A stretch of DNA of 64,000 nucleotides from contig NZ_PFXK01000004.1 of assembly GCF_002812955.1 (NCBI RefSeq), forward strand, positions 296,605 through 360,604. Direction: 5' to 3'. Made by a program: the position numbers and the translations under genes. Under the pieces are notes generated by a model, which was given only the letters and a program-made list of their open reading frames with translations, was not told where the DNA came from and did no database searches. The DNA comes from Vibrio sp. HA2012. GTDB lineage: Bacteria; Pseudomonadota; Gammaproteobacteria; Enterobacterales; Vibrionaceae. Shown here piece after piece: positions 39,625 through 47,558 of the stretch. Positions within the stretch are counted from its first letter, which is position 1. Every line of letters starts with the position of its first letter.

Positions 39625-39821
39625 AGTTTTTCTTGGAAAATGAACAACTAAATTGGTCAGCAAGCATACATCAACTCAATAGTGACATTCTACAACGTCA
39701 CATTTTTCCAAAACTTCACTCCAAACAGCATAATCTAGAATTTGCCTTTTCCGAGTCAAATATGATGGGAAGTATATTATCAGTCACTGGGGTTAAGTTA
39801 GGCACTTTCAAAATTGTCTAA
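39612..39821 (+). CDS. Small hypothetical protein, 69 aa
   Basis: The ATG at 39612 lies inside the end of the upstream 32-aa ORF in another frame, a typical coupled start; no separate Shine-Dalgarno is needed or seen. The protein starts MFQIEFFLENEQLNWSA and has no membrane segment or known motif; alternating hydrophobic residues suggest a small alpha/beta fold. It is between csp and a ykgJ-like gene on the same strand, with a 23-bp gap to the next ORF. Confidence 0.55.
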   Translation: MFQIEFFLENEQLNWSASIHQLNSDILQRHIFPKLHSKQHNLEFAFSESNMMGSILSVTGVKLGTFKIV

Positions 39822-39844
39822 CAACCATGCTAAGGAAAGCTCAG

Positions 39845-39982
39845 ATGAATAAGAGCAATAAAAAATCACCTAAAAAAGAAAACAAACCTCTTGAAAATGA
39901 TAATAAAAATACGAAATCAACAAGAAGAAAAATCGAAGATATTCTTGATAAACGCAATTTTGATAAATTATTTGATCTGTAA
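39845..39982 (+). CDS. Small charged protein, 45 aa, PA3496-like C-terminus
   Basis: The ATG at 39845 follows AAGGA (39831-39835). The 45-aa product has a Lys/Asn-rich N-terminal half and a C-terminal segment STRRKIEDILDKRNFDKLF, which recalls the RRKIED-x-LE-x-R pattern of the PA3496 family of small proteins. That assignment is from memory and unverified. The ykgJ-like gene starts 7 bp after its stop, supporting an operon with it. Confidence 0.55.
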   Translation: MNKSNKKSPKKENKPLENDNKNTKSTRRKIEDILDKRNFDKLFDL

Positions 39983-39988
39983 GCACTT

Positions 39989-40276
39989 ATGAGCATACCC
40001 GCCAAAAGCGAAATTAAGCCAAATATTAATTGTTCAAACTGTAGGGCTTGCTGCTGCCGCCTTGAAGTAATGATTATTTCAGACACTTCAGTTCCAGAGG
40101 AGCATATAAGTAGGGATGCTTGGGGTGGAGAGATCATGCTTAGGCTAGCAGATGGCTGGTGCTCAGCACTAGATAGAGAAACCTTCAAGTGCAGTATATA
40201 TGAGAACCGAACTTGGATATGTCGAGAGTTTGAGATGGGCTCATATGAATGCCTAGAAGTGCACAGTTTCAGATAG
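39989..40276 (+). CDS. YkgJ-family cysteine-cluster protein
   Basis: The 95-aa protein has a cysteine-rich start (Cys15, Cys18, then Cys21-23 in CSNCRACCC) and further cysteines in GWCSALD, FKCSIYENR and WICREFEMGSYEC. This is the CxxC zinc/iron-chelating pattern of the YkgJ (PF03692) family, whose function is not established. The distribution of cysteines is complete, so it looks intact. It is the last gene of the csp-linked series. Confidence 0.85.
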   Translation: MSIPAKSEIKPNINCSNCRACCCRLEVMIISDTSVPEEHISRDAWGGEIMLRLADGWCSALDRETFKCSIYENRTWICREFEMGSYECLEVHSFR

Positions 40277-40658
40277 GTGATGGGTGTAAAAACTCTAGGT
40301 CTTGCTCAGCTCCCCGAGCAATGCCTTCTTTCAAGCAAGTTGCATAACAATTCAAAAAGGGAAATACGTGTAAGAAACACAGCAATTGCTCGAAAATGGG
40401 AGTTCCTGTGCAGTGCCGTTCTGGTGTCTACCATAACTTCACGTATTGCAAATTCCGCAGCCTAACTCGTTGCTGAGTAATCGCACTAAGGCGCTTTGGG
40501 GCATTTCTGTGTTACATGCCCCGTCAGCATACTTTTGGACAAAAACTGTTTAGAGTTCCTACTTAATTTAGTGAAACAGCTCAACTATGATAATGAATTT
40601 TGAAAATAATAATATCTGGTTACAATAATGGTAATTACACCAAACGCAGGTTCACCAA
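40277..40658. other. Non-coding gap with hairpin and CTTTTGGACAAAA motif
   Basis: This 382-bp stretch holds no convincing gene. AATACGTG and CACGTATT form distant inverted arms near 40364 and 40439. GGGGCAT (40498-40504) pairs with ATGCCCC (40516-40522), and ten bases further CTTTTGGACAAAA occurs at 40532-40544, the same motif as at 38894. An open frame at 40277-40465 has no ribosome-binding site and was not called. Confidence 0.5.
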
Positions 40659-41549
40659 ATGAAAAGCATCAAACTAACATTACTAACCGCTATTTCAGCC
40701 GCCTCCCTTATGGGGTGCGCAGCCAAGCCGGAAGCAATAACTCCGGTAGCATTTAGCGATACCCATAGCTTTGCCTATAACATTGCCGCGCAAACCGCGC
40801 TCACGCGAGATAACAGCCCTCTGCGGGATTTTACGCAGCAAGAAATTGATGAGACGAAAACAAAGCTGACAAAAAAAAGCGGGGCGGGTGTATCCGAGTT
40901 TTTTGGGGCAATGCGGATCTTAACTGGTGATTTAATCGGTGTTATAGATGTTGCTGGCGGGGCGGCAACCAGCCTTGCACACAAAAACCATACAGCTTCA
41001 AAATCACGATGGATTATTGCTGTTCCTGTAGAACAGTTCAACAGGGAAGATGAAGCTCAAGAGTACATTTTGAATTCTGTCCATACTGCGGCTAACAAAG
41101 TACTGCATCCGTATGGTGAGGTTAAGAATGAAGTGACGAAAGACCAGCGTTTTACCGTGACAAAAGTTGTTGTTGACGGTGAATCTTATCCTGTTGGTGT
41201 TGTGAGTAAAATTAATCATAAGGGAAAACATCTGTTAACTCGCACACAGTTTCCGTTTAATGGTGAATTTAAGGAAGCCTATGTCTACGGTTTGGATAAG
41301 AACTCTTTACTAATCAAAAACATGCTCGTTGGTATTCCAACGCCAGCGTTTTTAAATGTAAAAACAAAAAACATAAACTTTGTTGATTTTAACAAGCAAT
41401 TCACAAAAGAATTACCAGATGGATTTTTTCTTTACACACCATCATTTCCTCAATTTCATGGTAATGGTGTGACTTATACCTATACCAGCGAAATTGTACC
41501 CGCCATCTATAGCCAAGGTAAAAAGCACGAATTTATTCAACCTGAATAG
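40659..41549 (+). CDS. Putative lipoprotein, function unknown
   Basis: The 296-aa precursor has a lipoprotein signal (MKSIKLTLLTAISAASLMGC, acylated Cys20, followed by Ala, so outer-membrane sorting is likely). The mature part has a glycine-rich segment (GVIDVAGGAATSL, about 88-100) and a mixed body; no known domain was recognised. Shine-Dalgarno is weak. It is convergent with the cold-shock-domain membrane protein, separated by a bidirectional hairpin. AT-rich codon use matches the rest of the island. Confidence 0.75.
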   Translation: MKSIKLTLLTAISAASLMGCAAKPEAITPVAFSDTHSFAYNIAAQTALTRDNSPLRDFTQQEIDETKTKLTKKSGAGVSEFFGAMRILTGDLIGVIDVAGGAATSLAHKNHTASKSRWIIAVPVEQFNREDEAQEYILNSVHTAANKVLHPYGEVKNEVTKDQRFTVTKVVVDGESYPVGVVSKINHKGKHLLTRTQFPFNGEFKEAYVYGLDKNSLLIKNMLVGIPTPAFLNVKTKNINFVDFNKQFTKELPDGFFLYTPSFPQFHGNGVTYTYTSEIVPAIYSQGKKHEFIQPE

Positions 41550-41560
41550 GAAAATAACAG

Positions 41561-41581
41561 ATGGGAACAAATAGTTCCCAT
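41561..41581. terminator. Bidirectional hairpin between convergent genes
   Basis: ATGGGAAC (41561-41568) pairs perfectly with GTTCCCAT (41574-41581) around AAATA, midway between the two stop codons. Confidence 0.75.
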
Positions 41582-41587
41582 TATCTT

Positions 41588-42262
41588 CTAACCAATAAAG
41601 ACAAAAAACAGGAATAGTATGAACAGCGCTGGCCAAATCCAACTAGGAATTGACCAACCTTCCTGATTATTTCTGATCTTAGTTTCCCGGTCATTAACGA
41701 TAGAAAAGTCATCTTCAAATTGAGCAATGGCCTTTTTTATCTCATATTCTGCCTCTTCAACTTCTTCCTCATCCGAACAGGGGACTAACTCACTGACTAA
41801 GGCCAGAGTACCTAAGGCGGCATGCATCGAGTAGTTATAATTTCCCTCAGAAAACGTTTCTTTCCGAATGTGATAGTTCAGGATGGCGTTGGCTCCAACT
41901 GTCCTTGCTAAGAGGTCAAGGTAGTCCTTGGCATCACTGGGATCATCATAATAAGGCGTGCTTAGCGCATGATGGTGTTCAATTTCACCATGTTTAGGCG
42001 ACGCCTCCCGCGTAACAAAAAACGGCACAAATTCTTTTTTATATAAAGTGTCGATGATTGCTATTTTTTTTGCAGCGTCGCCTTTTGGGGTCGGAGTGGG
42101 GTCAAACGTCAAGTAGGCATTTTTAACGACCTTTGATTCCTCAGATTTGTCCAGAAGACTTGATAAATGAAAGAAATAACTTTCTCCATCATCGCCCTTA
42201 ATAAATCCGTATTTCTTCTCAGCTATGAACGATACTACCTGTCCTTTCACTTTAATCTTCAC
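41588..42262 (-). CDS. Membrane-anchored cold-shock-domain protein
   Basis: The 224-aa protein begins with a cold-shock-like domain (about 4-72) with RNP1-like KKYGFIKG (16-23) and RNP2-like YFFHLS (29-34). A middle region (about 78-160, with [14 protein letters not shown]) resembles YbjQ-type domains only loosely. An acidic stretch (163-186) precedes a C-terminal hydrophobic helix (about 206-223) ending the protein, a tail anchor. A nucleic-acid-binding domain tethered to the membrane is unusual. The YbjQ similarity is tentative; the function is unknown. Confidence 0.75.
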   Translation of the reverse strand: MKIKVKGQVVSFIAEKKYGFIKGDDGESYFFHLSSLLDKSEESKVVKNAYLTFDPTPTPKGDAAKKIAIIDTLYKKEFVPFFVTREASPKHGEIEHHHALSTPYYDDPSDAKDYLDLLARTVGANAILNYHIRKETFSEGNYNYSMHAALGTLALVSELVPCSDEEEVEEAEYEIKKAIAQFEDDFSIVNDRETKIRNNQEGWSIPSWIWPALFILFLFFVFIG

Positions 42263-42723
42263 TTACTGTCTGTTAAAAAAATCGAGTTACCTATTATCAA
42301 ATTAGTGAATAAACACCAACTTAATAGATACTTTGTCTCATATTAGATGTATTGGATTAATTAAGTCAAAGAGTAACTGGTGGCATTGTTAAAAGTACTA
42401 ACTCTAGCAAACTATGGGGCAGAAGTGCTTCAGAGTTATTTTAGCAAGAGGCTCTTGCAAAATTTGGGGTGGAGTTTGTCCAACAGCCTGTTGGACATTT
42501 GATGAAGCAGGCTGTTTCCTAATTGTGCAACAGCTTGTTGCCCAAATAAATCTCATGCTGGTTTCATGCGCTCGAAACACGTTTAGGGGCATTTTCGTGC
42601 CAGCCGAGATCTCGCTGACACGCTGATGGACAATTTCTTTTTACGAGCTGAATCAATGTGAATTCTGCTCAGATGAGAAAAAGTATGGAAAGATCTATAT
42701 CTGTGGTCAGTTTTCGTGAACCA
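42263..42723. other. Non-coding gap with nested palindromes
   Basis: No gene is supported in these 461 bp. Within 100 bp there are three palindromes: GCAAGAG-G-CTCTTGC (42444-42458), GTCCAACAG-C-CTGTTGGAC (42478-42496) and GCAACA-GCT-TGTTGC (42527-42541). AACAGCCTG (42482-42490) also pairs with CAGGCTGTT (42508-42516). The arrangement may be a remnant of a mobile-element end or structured RNA. A GATGGACA motif at 42622-42629 resembles the CTTTTGGACA motif. Confidence 0.55.
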
Positions 42724-43227
42724 CTACATACAATTAGGGAAATATAAAGGATCATTACGTCTTATTTCACCATCTACGATCTCAAATTTATTTAAAATCA
42801 TTGAATGGTTATATATATCAAAGGTTAAATATAAAGTTTCATGTAAAGTGAAGTTCTTACCCTTAAATACGCTACTGAGCTTAAATCCACGAGCAAATTC
42901 ATTTAGAGATGCATGACGAGATTTATCCAAATCAGTATAGTACTCATTTTCTTTGTCTATTGGGCGGCTGATTGCTTCATCCATCACTGAATGTCGAGCA
43001 ATAATAACTCGTTGAACCATATGACCGTTTTCAGAATAGTTCTTCAAATAGAATTCCCAAGTACGATCGCCTACAAATTTTTGGTCAGGCGAGTAAGCCG
43101 CACATCTCAGTGTGAATGGTTTATTTTGAATTCTCTGCCAGTTTACATCTTCTTTATCAAGGGCATAAGCGTGAACCTGAGTTGATAAACCCACAAAAAT
43201 CACAGCAAGAAATGAGAAAAGTTTCAT
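42724..43227 (-). CDS. Secreted hypothetical protein, 167 aa
   Basis: A clear signal peptide (MKLFSFLAVIFVGLSTQVHA, cleavage before YALDKED) and a strong AAAGGAT ribosome-binding site support this gene. The mature part (about 147 aa) contains two cysteines, in TLRCAAYS and the C-terminal FPNCM, which could form a disulfide. No family was recognised. It is isolated in the accessory island with AT-rich composition, suggesting recent transfer. Confidence 0.72.
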   Translation of the reverse strand: MKLFSFLAVIFVGLSTQVHAYALDKEDVNWQRIQNKPFTLRCAAYSPDQKFVGDRTWEFYLKNYSENGHMVQRVIIARHSVMDEAISRPIDKENEYYTDLDKSRHASLNEFARGFKLSSVFKGKNFTLHETLYLTFDIYNHSMILNKFEIVDGEIRRNDPLYFPNCM

Positions 43228-43641
43228 ATTAATCCTTTATTTATAAAAATATATTCAGGAAAAGTATAACAAAAATAGATGGTTAAATTTAACCTACTAT
43301 GGAAAATAGATCTTAAAGAGCATGCTTGTATAACAATTCAGGCAATAGTAATTGGTTTAGAAGACTATTCTTATACGAAACTGGAAGCTTCAAGCTCAGA
43401 CTTATGACGGACGTCCATGAGGTAAATTATCTTAATTTCAGTGGTACTCTCAGTTATCAACTGTTTGCGTTAACTTCGAATGGGGCACAAATGAGTTTGC
43501 GAAAAATGGGGTCAGTCAGGCAAACTAGGCTTGCTATGAGAACATGTCCACCTGAAATTCAACTCTGTCTTGGTGGCAGACACGTGCTCTTCTATCCAAT
43601 TATGCCTGTCCCCAAGTTAAGAGTTAATTGCTCATGGAAGC
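43228..43641. other. Gap with no supported gene
   Basis: A 122-codon open frame starts at 43326 on the plus strand, but it has no ribosome-binding site, no recognisable domain and runs 53 bp into bcp on the opposite strand, so it was not called. The stretch marks the right edge of the accessory island; I see no clear hairpin or repeat. Confidence 0.5.
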
Positions 43642-44103
43642 TTATTGGCTGTTTAGGTAGTCTAATACGACTTCATGGTGATCTTTGGTCTTAAACTTGT
43701 TAAATACATACTCAAGATTCCCCTGTTCATCCACTAAAAAACTGGTTCTGACTATTCCCATGCTTTCTCGGCCCATAAATTTTTTTAACTGCCATACGCC
43801 GTATGCTTCGCAAACCACATGTTCAGGATCGGCCAGCAGGGTAAAATTCAGGTTCTGTTTTTCAGTAAAGCGGGTCAGTTTTTGCGGGGTATCGGGGCTG
43901 ATACCCAGAACCTTAACGTTGAGTTTCTTCAGTTCGGCCATCGAATCTCTCAGACCGCAGGCCTGAACGGTACATCCCGGGGTTGAAGCTCGCGGGTAAA
44001 AATACACCAGTACCTTTTTGCCTCTGAAATCGCCAAGGGAGATGTCTGAACCGGATTGATCTTCTAGTGTAAAATCCGGCGCCGGCTTACCAATATCTAA
44101 CAT
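43642..44103 (-). CDS. bcp: Thioredoxin-dependent thiol peroxidase Bcp
   Basis: Bcp is a PrxQ-type peroxiredoxin that reduces hydroperoxides. The 153-aa protein has the YFYPRASTPGCTVQACG motif with peroxidatic Cys44 and resolving Cys49, and ends at a normal length. The usual KAMTPGCT wording reads RASTPGCT here, outside the catalytic Cys. In E. coli bcp adjoins gcvR; here a copper operon lies between them. Read-through from the copper operon is possible because the 91-bp gap shows no strong hairpin. Confidence 0.95.
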   Translation of the reverse strand: MLDIGKPAPDFTLEDQSGSDISLGDFRGKKVLVYFYPRASTPGCTVQACGLRDSMAELKKLNVKVLGISPDTPQKLTRFTEKQNLNFTLLADPEHVVCEAYGVWQLKKFMGRESMGIVRTSFLVDEQGNLEYVFNKFKTKDHHEVVLDYLNSQ

Positions 44104-44194
44104 AACGTGACTTCCTTTTTATCAAGTGGCGATACCCGTTCTTGCCAGGCAGACGGGCATCATTTTATTGTTCTGCCACTATACTGATGTCCTG

Positions 44195-44260
44195 TTATTT
44201 TATCCAGAACCACCAGATAATCAGGCCAATTACGGCGATACCGATCAGATTAACCCACAT
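44195..44260 (-). CDS. 21-aa membrane micropeptide downstream of copA
   Basis: The ATG at 44260 lies 4 bp after the copA stop, with its GGAG Shine-Dalgarno inside the last codons of copA. The peptide MWVNLIGIAVIGLIIWWFWIK is a single hydrophobic helix with a tryptophan-rich end and a terminal lysine. Position, spacing and composition argue that it is translated together with CopA. It might be a small subunit or a stability factor for the pump; that is inference. It is too short for standard gene calling. Confidence 0.6.
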   Translation of the reverse strand: MWVNLIGIAVIGLIIWWFWIK

Positions 44261-44263
44261 AAT

Positions 44264-46984
44264 TTACTCCTGTTTATTCTGGGACTGCGGTGTGAAAAGA
44301 CGCAGACGGTTTGCGTTACTGACCACGGTAATGGAGGACAGTGACATGGCGGCTCCGGCAATAATAGGACTGAGCAGCCAGCCTGTTATCGGGAACAGAA
44401 TTCCGGCTGCAACCGGAATACCCAGTGAGTTGTAGATAAAGGCACCCAGCAGATTCTGGCGGATATTTTTCATAGCCTCACTGCTGATAGCAATTACATC
44501 AGAGATACCGTGGAGTGATCCGCGCATCAGGGTGATATCTGCACTTTCAATCGCCACATCCGTACCACTGCCGATAGCAAAACCCACGTCTGCTTGTGCC
44601 AATGCCGGAGCATCGTTGATGCCGTCACCCACCATGCCGACAACTTTCCCCTGGTTCTGCAGGGTCTTAATCCAGTTGAGTTTATCTTCGGGCATGAGTT
44701 CTGCATAAAATTCATCAACATCCGCTTCGTAAGCGATGGTGGCGGCAGTATTGGCGTTATCTCCGGTCAGCATTACCACATGCAGTCCTTGCTGGTGGAA
44801 CCGGGCAATCGCCTGTCTGGCATCTTCCCGGATCGGATCGCTGATCCCGAATAGGGCTTCTATTGTGTTGTTGCGGGCAAAAAAGGTAACGGTATTGGCA
44901 TTATGTTCCCATAGCGAGGCAAGGGCTTTCACTGATTCTGTGTCAATGCCATATCTGTGCAGCAGTTTTTCATTACCCAGCAGCAGACGGGCATCACCGT
45001 AGTCTGCTTTTACACCCATTCCTGTCACGGATTCGAAGTTCGTGAGTGCTACGGACAGGCTCTGAGCGGGTTTGTGTTGGATGGCATAGTCGGTTAATGC
45101 CATTGCTAGCGGATGATTTGAGCCTTTCTCCAGTGCTTCGGTGAGGTTCAGCACATCCTCATTCACGGTAAAGTTACGGAAGTGGGTGACGATGGGTTTG
45201 CCCTGAGTGATGGTGCCGGTTTTATCCAGCACTATGGTATCCAGTTCGCTGGCTCGTTGCAGTGCTTCACCGTTACGGATTAGTCCGCCGAATTCGGCGG
45301 CTTTCCCGACAGCAATCATGGTGGATATCGGTGTTGCCAGCCCCAGTGCGCACGGACAGGCAATAATCAGTACAGAAGTCGCGGTAACTACCATATAGAC
45401 AAGCACCGGCTGTGGACCGAAGTTGTACCAGGCCAGCGCCGTCAGTACAGAAAGGATCATGACGGTGGGTACAAAGACAGCGGATACCTTATCGGCCAGA
45501 TGACTGATAGGTGGTTTTGAGTTTTGAGCAGTGGTTACCATATGGATGATCTGTGCAAGTACAGTATCGCTGCCGACTTTTTCAGCGGTAAAAATAATAC
45601 TTCCCTGACCGTTTACTGTACCGGCAGATACGCTATCTCCGGCTACTTTTTCGACCGGGATGGGTTCGCCGGTCAGCATGGATTCATCAATGACGGTTTG
45701 TCCTTCCTGTACGACACCATCGACCGGGATCTTTTCTCCGGCCCGAACCCGGATCCGGTCTCCGGCTATAACGTCTTCGACCGGTAGTATCAACTCCTGC
45801 CCGTTTCTGATGACCAGGGCGGTTTTGACTCTGAGATCCAGCAGGCGGCGTATTGCCTGTGACGTTCTGCCCCGAGCTTTCAGTTCCAGTGCCTGACCCA
45901 GGTTGATAAGACCTATGATCATTGCAGCAGCCTCAAAATACAGGTGGCGGGCACTTTCCGGGAGATATCCGGCAGCCAGCACGACAAGCATAGAATACAG
46001 CCAGGCCGTACCTGTACCCAGGGCGATCAGGGTATCCATATTGGCATTGCGGTTAATAAAAGCTTTCAGGGCTCCGGAGAAAAAATGGCGCCCGGCTTTC
46101 CACAAAATAAGGAAGGTGATCAGGCCGATACCCAGCCAGATAAGCCGTTCCGAGCTGCTTTCTACGCGCATAGAACCGCCAAGCAGGCCATATAACATCA
46201 ATGGCAGACCGACCCCCAGTCCGACAGCACTCTGGGTTATTTTTGACTGATATTCCAGTTGTTCCTCACGCTGGCGTTCCTTTTCGGCGATATCTTCATC
46301 GACAATCTGTCTGGCATCATATCCTGCCGCACGGACGGTGGTGATGAGGGTTTCTGCCGGATAATCGGAAATGACGGTTGCTGTGCGGTTTCCGAAGTTA
46401 ATACTGACGGAGCTGACGTTGTTCAGACCATTCAGTGCCGTGTGAATGGTATTCACACAACTGGCACAGGTTACACCGGACAGTGCCAGCCTTATGGTCT
46501 GTTGCTCAGAGGGAGTCGTCGGGGTGGCCTCGGGGGCTTTGGGTTCAGGGAGAGGGGGAACGTCTTCTGTGCCGGATTCTGGGGATCGGTAGCCGAGTTC
46601 GTCCAGTATTGTTTCTATCTGAATTGAGCTGAGACGGCTTGTGGCAGTGAGTTTCTGTGCCGGGATGTCAACCTGGACGTCTGCCTCCGGATCCTGTTCC
46701 AGAATGGCGGTGGTGATTTTTTTCACACAGTGCTGGCAGGATACGTTTGTAACCGGCATCACTTGTATTTCAGGTCTGATAAGTGCTGACGAGTAGCCAG
46801 CCTGTTCAATCAGTGCAATGGCCTGTTCCGGAGTCAGTTGTGTGATGAAATCGGCCCGGTCTTTACTTTTATTCATCACCAGAGAGATATCCGGATCCTG
46901 TTCGCGTAAAACGGTTGTTATTTTCGCGACGCACTTCATGCAGTTAACACCGCTCAGAGACAGTGCAAAATTATGGTTGCTCAT
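44264..46984 (-). CDS. copA: Copper-exporting P1B-type ATPase CopA
   Basis: CopA pumps Cu(I) (and Ag(I)) out of the cytoplasm. The ATG at 46984 gives 906 aa; it follows GGAGGAAG and overlaps the regulator gene by 14 bp. Three N-terminal HMA metal domains carry CMKC (15-18), CQHC (83-86) and CASC (173-176). The transport CPC lies in [17 protein letters not shown] and [10 protein letters not shown] complete the catalytic set. Copper-type residues YN and MSLSS appear in the last two membrane helices ([21 protein letters not shown]), assigning it to P1B-1. Confidence 0.96.
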   Translation of the reverse strand: MSNHNFALSLSGVNCMKCVAKITTVLREQDPDISLVMNKSKDRADFITQLTPEQAIALIEQAGYSSALIRPEIQVMPVTNVSCQHCVKKITTAILEQDPEADVQVDIPAQKLTATSRLSSIQIETILDELGYRSPESGTEDVPPLPEPKAPEATPTTPSEQQTIRLALSGVTCASCVNTIHTALNGLNNVSSVSINFGNRTATVISDYPAETLITTVRAAGYDARQIVDEDIAEKERQREEQLEYQSKITQSAVGLGVGLPLMLYGLLGGSMRVESSSERLIWLGIGLITFLILWKAGRHFFSGALKAFINRNANMDTLIALGTGTAWLYSMLVVLAAGYLPESARHLYFEAAAMIIGLINLGQALELKARGRTSQAIRRLLDLRVKTALVIRNGQELILPVEDVIAGDRIRVRAGEKIPVDGVVQEGQTVIDESMLTGEPIPVEKVAGDSVSAGTVNGQGSIIFTAEKVGSDTVLAQIIHMVTTAQNSKPPISHLADKVSAVFVPTVMILSVLTALAWYNFGPQPVLVYMVVTATSVLIIACPCALGLATPISTMIAVGKAAEFGGLIRNGEALQRASELDTIVLDKTGTITQGKPIVTHFRNFTVNEDVLNLTEALEKGSNHPLAMALTDYAIQHKPAQSLSVALTNFESVTGMGVKADYGDARLLLGNEKLLHRYGIDTESVKALASLWEHNANTVTFFARNNTIEALFGISDPIREDARQAIARFHQQGLHVVMLTGDNANTAATIAYEADVDEFYAELMPEDKLNWIKTLQNQGKVVGMVGDGINDAPALAQADVGFAIGSGTDVAIESADITLMRGSLHGISDVIAISSEAMKNIRQNLLGAFIYNSLGIPVAAGILFPITGWLLSPIIAGAAMSLSSITVVSNANRLRLFTPQSQNKQE

Positions 46985-47417
46985 GTTCGGCTTCCTCCGG
47001 TAAGGCATCGTGTTTATCTGACCATTCTTCTATCAGGCAGCAGATGGCTTTTCCGTCCGGCACCATGTCCGGCTCATTGGCCCATTCAGAAAATGTTTCC
47101 CGCATCATGCTCAGATTGACGGTAAGGTCGGCAATTTTTTTTTCCGTTTCCTGAATTTTTTTGCCCAGCATTTGGCGTACTTTTGGACAGGGAGAATTGC
47201 CCTGCTGTGAATACTGGATAATTTCTTCAATTTCTTTCAGACTGAAACCGATGGCTCGTGCCTGATAAATAAATCTCAGTCGTTCCAGTGCCGACTGATC
47301 ATAGAGCTTATAATCATTTTCAGGATTTCTGGCAGCCGTCAGCAGTCCTTTGCGCGTATAAAATCGTACGGTTTCTGCGGTTACTCCGGCCCGTTTTGCC
47401 AGTTCAGATGTCTTCAT
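46971..47417 (-). CDS. MerR-family metal-responsive regulator of copA (CueR-like)
   Basis: The 148-aa MerR regulator has the winged-helix start ([26 protein letters not shown]) and a long dimerisation helix. By position it should control copA. The metal-site residues are atypical for CueR: position 77 is Cys (in NSPCPKV), where Cu(I) sensors have Ser and divalent sensors such as ZntR have Cys. The C-terminal loop has Cys126-Cys127 rather than C-x7-C. Metal preference is therefore open. An operator with a 20-bp promoter spacer lies upstream. Confidence 0.88.
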   Translation of the reverse strand: MKTSELAKRAGVTAETVRFYTRKGLLTAARNPENDYKLYDQSALERLRFIYQARAIGFSLKEIEEIIQYSQQGNSPCPKVRQMLGKKIQETEKKIADLTVNLSMMRETFSEWANEPDMVPDGKAICCLIEEWSDKHDALPEEAEHEQP

Positions 47418-47460
47418 GCGTCTTTCCTTTCTGAGATCAGGAACGGTATCTTTTATGGTT

Positions 47461-47492
47461 ATTTTAGAACCTGTGTGTTACACACAGGTCAA
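47461..47492 (-). promoter_or_regulatory. MerR-type promoter-operator of the copper operon
   Basis: On the minus strand, -35 TTGACC (47487-47492) and -10 TAAAAT (47461-47466) are 20 bp apart. The spacer holds a perfect 21-bp palindrome at 47469-47489 (ACCTGTGTGT, central base, ACACACAGGT). An elongated spacer with a central dyad is the hallmark of MerR-activated promoters. It drives the regulator gene, copA and the micropeptide, implying autoregulation. Confidence 0.88.
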
Positions 47493-47558
47493 GAGATATT
47501 TATAGGCAGTACAGTGCCAGTCTGCAAGGCGGAGGGTGAAGGAAAGCGGTGGTTGGTG

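Noticed and set aside
40277..40465. 62-codon open frame after the ykgJ-like gene
   Set aside because: No Shine-Dalgarno, low-quality composition, and it runs over inverted-repeat DNA.
40340..40560. Possible integron attC site (AACAATTCAAAAAGGGA-like start, GCCTAAC, nearby hairpin)
   Set aside because: No matching GTTRRRY core at the other end and no array of cassettes; similarity to VCR sequences is only partial.
42404..42626. Overlapping 62- and 70-codon frames on opposite strands
   Set aside because: They arise from the palindromic cluster; neither has a start signal or a recognisable domain.
43326..43694. 122-codon open frame on the plus strand
   Set aside because: No ribosome-binding site, no domain, and it overlaps the 3' end of bcp on the opposite strand.
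47170..47186. ACTTTTGGACA inside the MerR regulator gene
   Set aside because: It is coding sequence for CPKVRQ on the other strand and lacks the neighbouring hairpin; considered coincidence.
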